Under the pieces are notes generated by a model. The model had not been told where the DNA came from and searched no databases. It saw only the letters and a list, made by a program, of their open reading frames with translations. The position numbers and the translations under genes are program-made. DNA of 64,000 nucleotides from Prunus persica (taxonomy: Eukaryota; Streptophyta; Magnoliopsida; Rosales; Rosaceae): the NCBI RefSeq assembly GCF_000346465.2, contig NC_034015.1, positions 5,407,600-5,471,599 on the forward strand, written 5' to 3'. This document shows, piece by piece, positions 23,160 through 35,162 of the stretch; position 1 is the first letter of the stretch; every line of letters starts with the position of its first letter.

Positions 23160-26100
23160 GTTGTCTGTGGTGTTGCTTCGTTTAGTCCTTTTCCTCCCTC
23201 TAGTTGGATTGTTTGAATCTGTTGTAGACTTTGCTGCATTTTTTGCCTTTTTTTTGTCTCTCTTTTCCCAAAAAAACAAACAAAGACAGAATGCTATCAC
23301 CTATGTCACAGAACCATCATTCCAACAAGCAAATACAATGTGTAAAGTGCAATTACCTTCAGTACTTGAGCTCTTTGCTTTGCCTTCTGTCTCATTTGAT
23401 TCTTCCTCTCCATCTCAACATCATAATTGTCAGGTATGGGAGCTAGGATAGAACTTCCAACAACAGACTTAGCCTTCTTTTTCTTTCTAGATTGGGTTCT
23501 TTCATTTGATGGCTTATGTCTATGACATGTTACTGAATTATGACCCTTTTGGCCACATGTACCACATTTGAGAGAGTCTTGGTATCTTCCTAGCTTCTTC
23601 CCGCCTGTCTTGGTCTCTTTTTCACCAGACTCTTTCCTCCTAACCTTAGGTGGTCTGCCTGGTTGTCTATTGTACATAGGAGGTAAGATTTCAGGGAAAT
23701 CTATTCTTTCCTATAGGTCCATTCCATTCACAGGTTGTATAATGTTCTCATATGCCTTTAGGAATGTCTCCTTCATGTAACACTTGTCTATATAAGTGTA
23801 AGGCCCATTCCCTCTCTTATGGTTAATAGCTGACACAACATGCTTACATGGGACACCAGATAAATCCCAATTCCTGCATAAGCAGGTCCTGTCATCCAAA
23901 TCAACTATGAACTGCCCACCAGTTGCAGTATCTACTTGGAACTTGGGTCCTCCAGACATAATAGCAATGCAATCAGTAGCTTGTTTTTTGCTGGTTTCAA
24001 GTTTTGCTAAGGGCCTGGGACATATTGCACGCTCTCATCTCATCATCAAATCTCTTTTCATATGTATCCTTCTCATCAACTTAACCCTAATCTCCTTCAT
24101 CATTGAAATTATTGGCTTACACCTAGCTGACATTATCCAAGAATTAAAAGACTCACATAGATTGTTCAATAGTATTGGACACTTCAAAGTAGTGTTGAAA
24201 TGTGACCTTGACCAATGTCTTGGTGGTCTCTCTGGAGCTGTTTCACCTAAATAACATTTAGATTAGTAAATGTAATTTGAGTTCAATTGCAGAAAAATAA
24301 TTGTGGTTGCAAATGCTCTTAAAACATTACCTGTTAGCAATGTATAAGCTTCACCATCTAATGTCCTCAACACTTCCATCACCCTTCTAAACTCTGGAAC
24401 TGTGGTTGCAAATGCAGCCCTCCACATTGCATCCTTCAATATTTTTTCCTTGTATACCAAACTGAAGTTTGTAGATAGGTGCCCTGCACAATCACAATTA
24501 GGCACGACTTCCTCAAAAGCCTCCACCAAGCCTTATTGCTTATCACTTATGAATGTAAACCCATATTGGTTTTCCAACTCAATATCCTTCACCAGCAATT
24601 GCAAAAACCATATCCATGAATCCTTGGTTTCTATTTCCACTTGAGCATAAGCAATAACCCATGTCATATTATTGGCATCTAGACCAACAGCTGACAGCAA
24701 CTGGCCTCCATAAGGACTCTTCAAATGGCACCCATCTAGTCCTATTACAGGTCTGCATTGAGCCTTGAATCCCTCCTTACAGGCACCCAAGCAAATGTAC
24801 ATTCTTTGGAACACAGGCCTCTGTAACAATGCATTGAAATCACATTTGATTTGCACTGTTGTTCCAGGATTTGTGTTCCTCAATTCTGCAGCATAGTCCT
24901 AGAGTCTAGCATATTGTGCAGTAATGGAACCTTCTAGGATTTTCAAAGCTTTATTCTTTGCCCTCCTAGCCTTGGACAGTGATATTCCACTGTTAATATT
25001 CCTCTACATTGTTGCCTTCATGGACACCACTGGTACAGTGGGGTTTGTCTTCACCTCCTCCACAAATGTTTGAGCCAACCATGAAGATCTTATCCCTTTG
25101 TTTTCCCATACCCTGCTACAAGTGTGTTTGGGATCTAGTCTATTCACTTGTAGTGTGTTTTTATGTTGCATCTTGGATGCATAAATCTTAAAAGGACAGT
25201 TCTCAGCTACACAAATTGCCCTAATCCTATACTTCTCAGACTTCATCCAACATATTTCCCATCTTTCTTTGATTGAAATGGCCTTCAGAGCCTTTCTGAA
25301 GCTAGGACTATCTGCAAACTGCATGCCACCTTCAAACTCTACAGTTCCTATGTCACAAGAAGGATTAAACTCTGGGAATCTATAACCAGTGCTCTCCTCA
25401 TCTGATTGTGGTGTTCTCCTAAGGTGTTGCTCCTCATCACTGTCTGCATACATGTCTTCATTATCCACAAAGTCTTCCACAATTGAAGGCTTTGGTACTG
25501 ATTGCTCAGCATTTGCTCCACTCCACTCACCATCCATGTCAACCTCATGTAAGAAGACTTCATCATCATCATCCTCATCAATACCATATTCATTATCCAC
25601 AAAGTCAGGGTTACTCTCATCATCAGTTTCTGAAGAATCGTCAGCATCATCAGCTTCTTAATGAATTGAGGGGTTCCTCATCCTAACAGATCTTCTTACT
25701 TGATTGATCTCAGCATCTACAAACCCTTCATCAACTTCTGCCACCTTTTCTTTGCCTTTGGAAGTAGCTTTGGTGGTATCATGTTGTACACACCCTTCAT
25801 CAACTTCTGCCACATTTTCTTTCCCTTTGGAAGTATCTCTATTTGTCTCATGTTGTACGCTGCCTTCATCAACTGTTGCCACTTTTCTTTGCCTTTGGTA
25901 GTAGCTGATTTCATTGATGGAGTTGGTTTCCTAGTCTTGTGTATCTCATTGGATGTAGCTTTATCCAACCTATCATGTACAACAATTGCTTTATCAAACT
26001 CTGGTAGCTCTTGAAGGATAACACCTGGACTTCTCACATCATCAGCATAATGATATACTTGTGAAGAATAACGGCAATACACATTAGAATCAGTCTGGCT

Positions 26101-26967
26101 ATTCAGAACATCATCAATGTTGTCCTGATGATCCATGTACATGTTAATCATCCTAACCTCAGGCACATTTTCACACATTTGAATAACTTCTGAGTCAAAC
26201 TCCACCCTCTTCAAAACACCCTCATCTTCAACCCTATACCAGTAATCAATCCTACCAATGTGCCCCAAATACACAGCCATGCAGTCTATTTTAGTTAAAG
26301 ACATCTTGTCTTTATCCACATAATCAAAGTATGTAACAGTTCCATCAACGTAGGACTTGTGTATCAGTCTTCCACCGTGGTGCATTCGAATGCTAAATAA
26401 GCAATCATCGTCTGCATACATAGATGATCCAACATTAGGCTACTGTTACACATTGCATGGATTTATAGACATACACAGAAATCACCAACTAAACAATTAC
26501 CACACAGAAAAAGCCAAGCAAACACTTTTACAATGCACTTTATTATACCACCGGGTTTGAATTATTAAACATTGTAAAGTCACTTTCCACACCAAAAGCC
26601 AAACATCACATGGGTTACAGTAGGACCACAGACCAACTTTCCTTACATAAAGGCTACTGACAACAACCAGAAAACCCCAAATATGCGAATTGGGAAACCC
26701 TTATCCCCACAACTGTGAACTTAGAAGTCTAGCACAAAAAAAACCCCATATTAAAACCCTCTTCCCCAAATATGCGAACTTTGAAACCGTTTCCCCAAAA
26801 AATTGAACTCAGAATCCTAAACCCCCAAATAAATCAATATTAAAACCCTAATATCCAAATATGCGAACTTCGAAACCTTTATCTAGAAAAAAATTCAAAC
26901 CAAACCTCTATCCCCACATACCGTAAACTGGGTCGTCCTCTCCAGGTGGTCGTCGATCCCAACTCAT
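23160..26967 (-). pseudogene. MULE (MuDR-like) transposase, several frame breaks
   Basis: Read on the minus strand. A possible first exon (MSWDRRPPGEDD, 26967 down) precedes the main ORF at 26421. Domain order: PB1-like N-terminus (IRMHHGGRLIHKSYVDG, 26390 region); acidic and repeat-rich linker (three VDEG…SKGKEK units near 25680-25880); MuDR-type DNA-binding domain (FADSPSFRKALKAISIKERW, about 25250-25330); MULE catalytic domain with first Asp in VIGLDGCHLKSPYGG and second in FISDKQ (24883-24533); helical region; SWIM finger CLCRNWDLSGVPCKHVV (23711-23959); CCHC knuckle CGTCGQKGHNSVTCH (23306-23677). Breaks include stops near 25658 and 25004 and a frame change near 25720. Intact proteins of this family cut and paste Mutator-like elements in the nucleus. 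Confidence 0.88.
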
Positions 26968-27211
26968 CGTAGCCTTCTCTCAATCGGCTCTGCGTCGTCG
27001 TCCTCTCCAGCGTCTGACGGAAATCAAGTGGAAGATTTACAAGTGTGGAACATTTTTTTTGGTAATCTGGAGATTAATTTGTTGAAGACGCATTGGAGGC
27101 CGTGAGGGCGGGAGAGGCTGATTAATCCAAGTTCGAAAATGCCCTTGGAAGGACTTCGAAACTAACGGACAAGTGGGCCCCATCAGTGCCAGATCAGTAA
27201 TTAACCCTTAA

Positions 27212-27500
27212 TGTTAATAAAATCTCTCCCCATAATCTCAAAGTTCGTAAAAAAAAAAAGAATGCTTCTTTGAATATTATCTTTGCTAATAACGAAATAA
27301 TTGCAAAAATACATATATATAAAATTATATAAAGAATTCTTCAATGAAAGGAGACTGTATATATATATATGTGTGAGAAGCACCCAAACTCTGCACTAAA
27401 GTTGTAGATTTTGATTGATTGTCCAGAAGGGAATACATAATTTCCTCATCAATACTAAAAAGGGTTCTCTAGTTTGGTCAAAGTGTGGTCCAAATTAAAT
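27212..27500 (+). repeat. Anonymous repeat unit B, right part
   Basis: It continues unit B after the MULE: TTAATAAAATCTCTCCCCAT and onward match 18725-18810, and TGTGAGAAGCACCC onward matches 19813-19930. Between them, 27333-27362 looks like a small MITE end (AAGGAGACTGTATATATATA). Confidence 0.8.
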
Positions 27501-28420
27501 TTCCGCCCTTCTAGAGGAACTAAGAATGTTCCAATTTCCAACCCTCTTGGTTAATGAACAAAGTTGAGGATAGAATGAAATTTATCAAGAAATTAAATAA
27601 TAAAATAGTAATAAGATTGAGTCAATTGCCCTTACGAAAAAGGATTTTAAATAATAATAATAAAATGGAAGTTAGACTGGGTCAATTGCTCTATGTGTAA
27701 GATTGGTTTACTTACTTGGACGGATTCTAAGTTTTTTATTTTTAAGCGTATGCTTTTATACATGCATGTTAGACTCTTCTGTTATATCCAATTAATGGCT
27801 CAACCCCCGATTTGGTTTTGCTTCAGTCAACACTTCCGTGCCCCGTATAGGTTTCAACAATGTCAATTTCTATGGAAAGAGGTTTGTTTTTTGTGAACTC
27901 TAGCTTCACTGACCTGGACACAATGTTAGCTACATGTTGTTGTCCAGTTCAGTGAAAAAAAATAAAAGAGATTTGTTTATAAGAGTTTCCTTCACGTATT
28001 TATATTAACGACAAACGTCATGTCACTATATGTTGTGTAATTTAGTAAAATTAAAATAAAGAGATGTTGTTTTCGAGAGTTTCGTTCACGTCTGTATATT
28101 GATGATTGATAATTATCTAAGCATGTGCTTGAACAACTTAAGTTTCATTAGGTTTCCACAAATGAAAACGCATGTATCTTGTATTGAACAAAGACTATAA
28201 CATACAAATTTGTTCTGCAAATTGATAGGGTAACTAAAAAGCACATTATACTTTATTTAGCAATGACGTGTTAGTAGGTTTGATGTGTCACAACAACCAT
28301 GCAGGTTAGCAATGACGTCTTATAGGAAGTATTTTTTTCATACCAGAAACTGGAAGTACTCTTTATACATACCCTTAAATGTGATTAATCATAAAAACAC
28401 ATTAACATATTCTGTTTCTC
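27501..28420. other. Noncoding AT-rich stretch, no gene seen
   Basis: Nothing identifiable as a gene. A degenerate direct repeat of about 95 bases (AAGAGATTTGTTTATAAGAG near 27965 and its relative near 28060, both followed by TTCACGT) is the only structure noted. Confidence 0.4.
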
Positions 28421-30475
28421 CAACCGACGTCTAAGTACTATATAAATAGTATAAAAGGAAAACTTCGATAACATTAGACGACGATTTTAGAAAAATAGAG
28501 ACCTCTAAAGACTGTTACATGTCAAGAACAACATAAACACCGACGTAAAGAAAGTTATCCACGTCTCTATTTGAAGGAATACCGTCGTGTATAACCTAGA
28601 AACCGCCGTGATTAACATATACTACATTCACTAAACTAAAAAACTGACATCTAAAATATATAAAAAAGCAAAAAACAGAAAACTTCGACAAACTTAAATG
28701 ACGCTTACAGAAAAGAACAAACGTGTGAAGTATATTACATGTCAATAATCATAAACTAACTGACGTAAAATATATTAACTATGACACGCGCATGGAATGA
28801 CCGTCGCTTATAAATTTTTCCATGTTGCTATGGAGGAAAACACCACCTTGTTAAATATATTTCACGTCTGTTTCTTACGAGAATCGACGTTTAAATGATA
28901 AAAAAAGCCCCTTGGACAAAATTAGACGACGCTTTTTTTATAACACTGACATCTGAAAGATTTAACATGGCACAACTTTACTGAGAACCGACGTAACAAT
29001 TCCTAACCATGACTCCTGTGGTTATCCGTAGACATTAAAAATTATTTTGACGATGTGCACAGGAAAAGAAACACCTTGGATTAGAGCTTGAAAGGCAGTT
29101 CACGTAAAATAACAGACGTGGTTAAATCCTTCATTACGTCCCAAGAATCCAATTTGTCAACGCTGGTATGTCACTTACCACGTCGGTTTTTGTATAGGCC
29201 TTGACGTGGTTGGCCTTTTAAAAGTCGCTTTTCGCTTTTTATAACCCTCTTTGACGTGTGTATTCTCTGAGATGTCAATTGTTTTAGATGAACTGATGTG
29301 CAGAAGAGCTATCACGACAGTTAATGAAACTGAGTTGCCTTTATTTCCCTCTTTAGACGACGGTAATTATTAATCGGTGGGAGTAGTGTTTTCCAAATTC
29401 GTCGGTTGGAGAACTATCCTGTCGTGTTATTCTTAAATATACGATGTGCATTATTTTTATGACCGTCGTCGTGTTATTCCTAAATATACTACGGGTGGTT
29501 GCAGTTCGGTAACCGCGAATTTTTACCTAAACCGCAACTCAACCAACTATTTGCGGTATGGTGATTTTTGAAACCGCAAACTGACCGCATTACAGTGAAT
29601 TAGCGGTTTAAAACCGCAAGTTCTTTTTGTGCCATAAAAATTCAATCTTCCACATTTTAGGCATAGTTTTGATGCTTCTTTTGAAGCCTTTTGAGTTCAA
29701 GCATACTTTAACCCAAAAATATAAATTCACAACCTCAACTTCTCAAGCATATATAAATTCACAACCTCCTCAACTTCTCAAGCATTCACAACCTAAAGAA
29801 AATTAAAGTTTCAATTCCAAGCATTCCAATTAAAGTTAAACTTCTCAAGAATTCACAACCTCAACTTCTCAAGCATTCCAATTCCAAATCCTTTAAAGTT
29901 ACAAACCAAAAGGAAAATGCAATGCAAAATGAATTAAAGTTACAAACCAAGGGAAAAATCCAACTCAAAGTTAATTAAAGTTACAAACTAAAAGGAAAAT
30001 GCAATGCACCAATGTTACAAACTCAAGTGTTGGTGGTGGTTAGTAGATTTGAAGGACCTGTTGTGTTGTTTGAGCACCAATGCTATCTACAAATAAAACA
30101 ATATAAGTTTAATACATTTTATTATAAGAAGAAGCATAAATAACATAAGCATAAATAAACTAATTACTTACAAGATAAGTGGTCTTATTATACAACGGCT
30201 ATGATTAAACAATAAAATGCAATTTTTATTTTTTTAAAAATATAGTCGCAGTTTGCGGTAACCGCAAATTGTGAAAATCAAATACCGCAACCGCAACCGC
30301 AAATGCAGTTTGGTTCTTCATACCAAATATGCGGTTCGGTTTCTCACGATTGTGGTTCTATTGCAATTAAATATCGTTTGATTTTTGCGATTTTTCGTTC
30401 TAAAATGCCACCCCTAAAATATACTACCCGCCACAAAATCACATGCGGAATTGCGAACCACGACGCCTATTCCGC
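28421..30475. mobile_element. CACTA remnant (motif-rich, no genes), split by a hAT-like element
   Basis: 28421-29490 and 30416-30475 contain the CACTA-type words (AACCGACGTCTAAG, TAGACGACGATT, TACCGTCGTGT, ACCACGACGCC) also seen in copies 1 and 2. No CACTA/TAGTG terminus and no coding exon were found, so it is an internal or subterminal fragment with eroded ends. Many motifs appear mutated, suggesting greater age. Confidence 0.7.
29491..30415. mobile_element. Nonautonomous hAT-like element
   Basis: The ends are inverted: ACGGGTGGTTGCAGTTCGG at the left and, read on the opposite strand, AGGGGTGGCATTTTAG at the right. Subterminal runs of GCGGT/ACCGC (for example AACCGCAACCGC near 30287) are typical of hAT-like elements. 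Near-identical words CTAAATATACTAC and CTAAAATATACTAC flank it, consistent with a target duplication blurred by an indel. The middle is AT-rich with imperfect AACTTCTCAAGCATTC repeats (29725-29880). No transposase. Confidence 0.65.
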
Positions 30476-30759
30476 CCACTGTATTATCAAAAGATTTTGG
30501 CCAATAGCTTTTCCACCATACATAGAAGTGCAAAAGTTTGCTACTTAGTTTGGTTGTACTAGGGACATCAATACTCAAATGAATCCAATATAAATAAAAA
30601 AGCAATCCGTTCCAAAAGATTGAAACTCAATACACTCTCTCTAATATTTTATATGACATTTGATTACAAACTAGCTATTAGTCTGGTAGTATTTTTCTTC
30701 ATGCATGACACCCAACTTATTTATTTATAATCCACGGGAAGAGATAATTCACACCTTTT

Positions 30760-32160
30760 TCACATATTAGATTTCAACTTTATTGAAGACTTGATATCAA
30801 ACATTGTTTGTGCTGGGGTTGAGGGAACCAAATATGCAAGGAGCTCTTCGTCAGACTCCAATATGGCCATTTCTTGTTCATCAAGGGTCACCCAAGCTTC
30901 AATTCCATCACAAAACTTTGTATCCACCAACGCAATTACGTTCTTATAGCCGCCTTTGCTGGTGACCCACGTAGGTTTTCCCCATCCGAAGTCCATTTCA
31001 TACAGAGGGAGCTTGCACAGACTTGTGGCCCAATAAAGATTGATGTCCTTAGTGCTCTTCAGAAGTTGGCCCCTCTCTCTAATGCATTCAAACACTGCCA
31101 AGAATCCCTCCACACCTTTAAATCTGTTTGCCTTCTCAATGACAAAATCTGTCAAACCTTTCCTCATCGTGCTCACCAACTCGTGTAATTGGGTCTCATC
31201 CTCTTTGAACAAGATTGGAAGTGGCCAAAACCAATTCCCCATGGCATTTTGTGGCAGCTCCGGGAGCATTCTCCTTCGCAAGTTTACCATTTGGAACAAA
31301 ACTGTTGGCCTGATTGGAGTCCCAGGCTTGGACTTATGAAAAGCAGCAATAGCACATTTTAAGATGATTGCCAAAACTAGTTGTACGTTTGTGGGGATGA
31401 AGTTTGGGACAACACCCTCAATTTTGGCCTTGAGACTTGCCATCTTTGAGACATCAAACACAAATTTCCTAGTGGTTAAATTTTCACTAGGCGTTTCCAA
31501 GGTCTTTGGGATGGCCGGTAAGTCTCTAGACGGCAACAAATTTCCTCCATTAAACTCCGGCAACGCTAATTGCCCTCCAACTCCATCATCATATTGATCT
31601 TCATCACGATTTATGGCGGCCCATGTTCGTGCGAATGTGTAGAGCGATGTTACATCTGCAATTTTGTGCGAAGGAGATACTGCAATAGCAATTCCTCCGC
31701 AGTTAAAAAAATTGATTTGAACAAGCAAAAGAACAGACCCCAAGGCTACTTGAGCTGTTTCATAATCGGTCTCGGGGATCAAGTGATGGATTAACTTGGG
31801 CTCTGGTTGTTGAAGAAAATCTGCAAGCTGGCAGTTAACCCTAGCTTCCAAGAAATGAGCCCCTTCGTCGTTGCACTCGATGAACGCAGGACCTTTGAGC
31901 CGGCCAGCCAATGGATAGAAGAGAACCAAAGTTTTGGATAGAGACTCTTGCAAGCGCTTAGAAGCATTGGAAACAAAACCGGCACCATGCCAATGGTTGG
32001 TGTACAAAAACACGAGGGTTCCATATAACGTAGGAGGTAAAATTTGATCCAAAAGAGAGAGCTTGAGAGCTTTAAGGTGATAAGGAGTCGGAGATAATGG
32101 CTTAATGATCTTTCTTGAGGTGATTTCGACAAGAGAACGGATAGAACTACCCATTTCCAA
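30760..32160 (-). CDS. BAHD acyltransferase, vinorine synthase-like
   Basis: Uninterrupted 466 aa single-exon ORF. BAHD enzymes transfer an acyl group from acyl-CoA to an alcohol or amine in the cytosol. The catalytic HxxxD motif is SHKIAD (His165, Asp169) and the structural motif MDFGWGKP is at 389-396 (DFGWG 390-394); length fits the family (430-470 aa). N-terminal IKPLSPTPYHLKALKLSLLD (19-38) and the overall pattern resemble clade III members such as vinorine synthase and related alkaloid or alcohol acetyltransferases. The substrate cannot be predicted. Met1 or Met3 could start; Met1 is first in frame. A TATA box lies about 53 bases upstream and a MITE begins 66 bases upstream. No lesion is seen; it is the only complete host gene here. 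Confidence 0.95.
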   Translation of the reverse strand: MEMGSSIRSLVEITSRKIIKPLSPTPYHLKALKLSLLDQILPPTLYGTLVFLYTNHWHGAGFVSNASKRLQESLSKTLVLFYPLAGRLKGPAFIECNDEGAHFLEARVNCQLADFLQQPEPKLIHHLIPETDYETAQVALGSVLLLVQINFFNCGGIAIAVSPSHKIADVTSLYTFARTWAAINRDEDQYDDGVGGQLALPEFNGGNLLPSRDLPAIPKTLETPSENLTTRKFVFDVSKMASLKAKIEGVVPNFIPTNVQLVLAIILKCAIAAFHKSKPGTPIRPTVLFQMVNLRRRMLPELPQNAMGNWFWPLPILFKEDETQLHELVSTMRKGLTDFVIEKANRFKGVEGFLAVFECIRERGQLLKSTKDINLYWATSLCKLPLYEMDFGWGKPTWVTSKGGYKNVIALVDTKFCDGIEAWVTLDEQEMAILESDEELLAYLVPSTPAQTMFDIKSSIKLKSNM

Positions 32161-32212
32161 TTGAATTAGAAAGACTCCCTCAAACTTTGGATTGGAACCA
32201 AGATTATATGTG

Positions 32213-32223
32213 TGTATATATAG
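32213..32223 (-). promoter_or_regulatory. Candidate TATA box of the BAHD gene
   Basis: The minus strand reads CTATATATACA 53-63 bases before the ATG, within the normal range for a short plant 5' UTR. It lies in a generally TA-rich stretch next to the MITE end, so assignment is tentative. Confidence 0.45.
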
Positions 32224-32226
32224 ATA

Positions 32227-32632
32227 TACAGAGAGCTTCCATTGAGGGATCCCTCAAATAAGCTTATTTGAGGGACACTCCTTGTAGGCCCCACTCCGGA
32301 TTGTATTTCACTAATCCAAACCGTCTATTTTGTAGATACTCATTCAAAGATCATCTCTACAAAAAATCACTTGAATCCGATATCATTTGACCACTCAATT
32401 AAGTTATTGAAATTTTAGCATTTTCTTGAAGTACCGTGTTCATTGATTTTGTAAGACACAATTGGATGTCGAAACGGTTTCCGATTTGTCTAATTTTTTG
32501 TTAGGATGATCTATGAATGAAGACCTAAAAAATAGATGGTTTGGATCATTGAGAAAAAAATTGTAGGGTACCCTAAAGGGCGTCCCTCAAATAAAATTAT
32601 TTGAGGGATCCCTCAATAGAAGGGGACTGTAT
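32227..32632. mobile_element. MITE, about 405 bp, with palindromic terminal repeats
   Basis: Both ends begin TACAG and carry ATTGAGGGATCCCTCAAATA followed by TTATTTGAGGGAC as inverted repeats of about 50 bases. Each arm is itself a nest of palindromes: TTGAGGGATCCCTCAA and TCCCTCAAATAAG/CTTATTTGAGGGA. TA-rich flanks obscure the target duplication (possibly TA). No coding capacity. Confidence 0.85.
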
Positions 32633-34939
32633 ATATATATATACCAATAATTTTAGCCCAAGGTTGTCTTATGCTTCCTTGTTGGTCCCCCTTGTAGTGC
32701 TTTTCTGTAGAACGCAACAGAGTGGACACGCAATAGAGTTAACCCAAGTTAAATAATTATTTTGGTCCAGACTTATATGATTCATAATTTGTATATGATG
32801 CTTTAGGATCTCGAGCCTCTACATTTAGAGTTTATTTATTTATTCGTATTTTGTAAAATCTTCACCATCCTAATAATCTAACCATTTAAAACCAAACACA
32901 TAATCAAACCTTTAAAAAATAATAATAATAAAAAATCAAATAACTTCAAATATTTAAAAATAATATTTAAAAGTCACATAATCTAAAAATTAGAAAACCA
33001 GAAATGCAACTTCCCCTCTCCACCCTTACCCTGGCCGCCACCACCAACACCATCCCCCATCTTTCTCCCCCAGCCCACCCAAACACCACCCAAGCCGCTA
33101 TACCGTTCACCATCTCTCTCTCCCCTTTAATAATCTTTCTCCATATTCTTCACAGCCCTGCCTTAATTACCCCTAACCTTTCGTGAAGAAGCCTATAGCC
33201 TCCCTCCCACCCACCTCATGGAAAGGGAGTGGATTTTTCTTTCATGTTTTTTTATTTAAACAAATATTTGTTAAATTTAAATAAATTTTCTGATGAAAAG
33301 GAAAATTAAATTCTTATATTGTTGACATGTCATGCCTTTTAAATAGTTAGATTATTAGGATGGTCAAGATTTTGCGAAATGCGAGAAAATACGTAAACTC
33401 TAAATTAGGAGCTCGGGATTCATATTTCAGTACTAACTACTAATGATGATTGAAAATGGAGGCTTCCATCCGTATCTCCCTCATATATGATAACTAAGTT
33501 ATTATCAGTTTATAATCCAAACACAAAATGCAAACTGTGCGAGTTCTTAATTAGTTCATTGAACCGTTTCTCAAGAAAATTTGGAAAATGGTGTTACCTC
33601 CTAAAATTAAGAATTTTTGTTGATTTTTTCGTTCAAAATAAAGTAAATACTCGGGATAAGCTTTTTTATTATTATTATTATTTTTATTTTTTATTTTTTT
33701 GGGGGTCAATAGGGATAAGCTTTCTTAGGTTATGGACATAGATAATATTTGTCTACTTTTGTAATAATAACACTGTCCACTTTTGCCAGGCAAATCTGGA
33801 ATGCTTTGCGAAGCTTTCTGGATATTTCTATTCCATTAGGAAGATTTATGATTAAAAATGAGTTCTTATGTTGAAAACGAATATGCCAGCAAATAGTTAT
33901 AAAAAAAAATTCCTACAAATAAAACGAACAAATGCTCCCAATCATGCAAAATCCAGTGCACAATATTCCTTTTTCAATTTTAAAAAAGCGGTAATATTTT
34001 ATTGATAAAACATAATAAAGTACAAAGTAGTCATAGTGTCAAATATGAGGAAACTGAAGAGCAAAAAGGTAACTTAAGTTTCACTATTAAAACTGAACCT
34101 TGTCTAAAGGAACAATTGCTCCAAACCACTACACTAGTTGGTCATTTACAAGCATATAGATTTTTGTTATATAGAACTTTGCTTAACCTCTTCCTCACCA
34201 TTTTTTCTCTTATAATATTCGTTTTCTTGCTACGTAATGTAATGCCCAAAGTTTTCTCTTATAATATTCATTTTTAATTTTTTCTTCTAATAAACAAAGT
34301 AGGACCCAAGATTTGTACGTGATGCTTCAGTGCCAACTGATAATTATTAATGGACCATATTTTTTTTAAGAGTTAGGCAGCTCATTGACCCATTCTTCAA
34401 ATTAGCTACCCTTCTACACACCCACCCATCTACTGGTTTACAATTTCTTTGTACTAATTTGATGAATATGCTAATTGGTGTCACCAAACAAACAAAAATA
34501 TAAGCAAGGATATGGAATAGGTGAAGAATCTGGCACACGGTAAAGATAATAAAGCAAAGAAAAACAAAAGAAGTTGCAGCACAGGAAGTTCGAGCCCTAA
34601 TGTATGTATTTCTTTGCCTGTGCCTTCTAACATTAGAGATAATGCAAATGTCCAGTCAGATATCCAACTCCAAGTTGAAAATGTCAAGTGTTGGATTATT
34701 ATAGCAACCTCATATAATTCTCTAACTTGGACGCAAAATCCCACAATAACCAAAAACAGTTCTGCATCTTCCTATCTGAACAAAACAGATTTTAAACTTA
34801 CAAAACTTGAAAAACACCAGCCGTAATGCAAACTAGGGCATCATTTGAAGTGCTCTCTTTCCCCTCCCTATTGTGTTAATCAAAACCACCCAGCGGCGCT
34901 AGTTCTGGTTCAGGGAAGGGTCAATGCTAGGATCTTGCT
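32633..34939. other. Noncoding AT-rich intergenic region
   Basis: No supported gene. It contains pyrimidine-rich low complexity (33003-33180), T-rich runs (33660-33700), and toward the right the putative 3' UTR of the split rps10 gene (about 34700-34939). Open stretches here lack recognisable domains. Confidence 0.45.
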
Positions 34940-35162
34940 TCAAAGCGATTTCTGCAGTTGTTCCTTATCCAAGCGAGTCTTGCAAGAAAATAGGAGTTCA
35001 TATTGAGCTCCAAATATACGTTGGCGCTTTAGCCAAAAACACTTCTTCTGCAATTCATGCGGTTGTGTCTTTATGACCAGATATTGTTTCTTGATTTCCA
35101 TTTCAAACTGCTCTCTGGACTTTTTATCAATATGAGGTGATCGCAACACAGTATATAAGACT
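34940..35162 (-). pseudogene. RPS10: Ribosomal protein S10 (mitochondrial type), 3' part, split by retrotransposon
   Basis: Minus-strand frame ending in TGA at 34940. It encodes the C-terminal two thirds of a mitochondrial-type small-subunit protein S10: LRSPHIDKKSREQFEMEIKK is the conserved S10 core, and KRQRIFGAQYELLFSC is typical of the plant mitochondrial version. S10 binds 16S-type rRNA in the head of the 30S-like mitoribosome subunit. The 5' part is at 51269-51374; removing the 16.1 kb insert and one copy of AGACT joins them in frame (about 107 aa, no stop or frameshift). No intron is present, unlike many mitochondrial rps10 genes as I recall, so a nuclear copy made through RNA is likely. 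Disrupted here, so probably inactive unless another copy exists. Confidence 0.88.

Larger units (their letters stand above)
21669..27211 (-). mobile_element. Mutator-like element (MULE), about 5.5 kb
   Basis: It interrupts repeat unit B. Terminal inverted repeats begin AAGGGTTAATTAC at both ends, and the homology resumes inward as CTGGCACTGATGGGGCCCAC (from 21826) against the right end (27110-27195). The left arm carries about 140 additional bases between these blocks. Flanking octamers TGATAATA (21661-21668) and TGTTAATA (27212-27219) agree at 7 of 8 positions and may be the target duplication (9 bp is usual). Contents: a minus-strand transposase pseudogene and a + strand GRF zinc-finger ORF. 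Confidence 0.9.

Noticed and set aside
24263..26014. Plus-strand open frames across the MULE transposase
   Set aside because: Antisense shadows of the minus-strand domains, which carry clear family motifs.
33004..33186. Pro/Thr/Ser-rich 60-codon ORF
   Set aside because: Pyrimidine-rich low complexity DNA; no splice context or homology.
34521..34826. 101-codon open stretch on the + strand
   Set aside because: No recognisable domain, overlaps the likely rps10 3' UTR in antisense, biased AT-rich composition.
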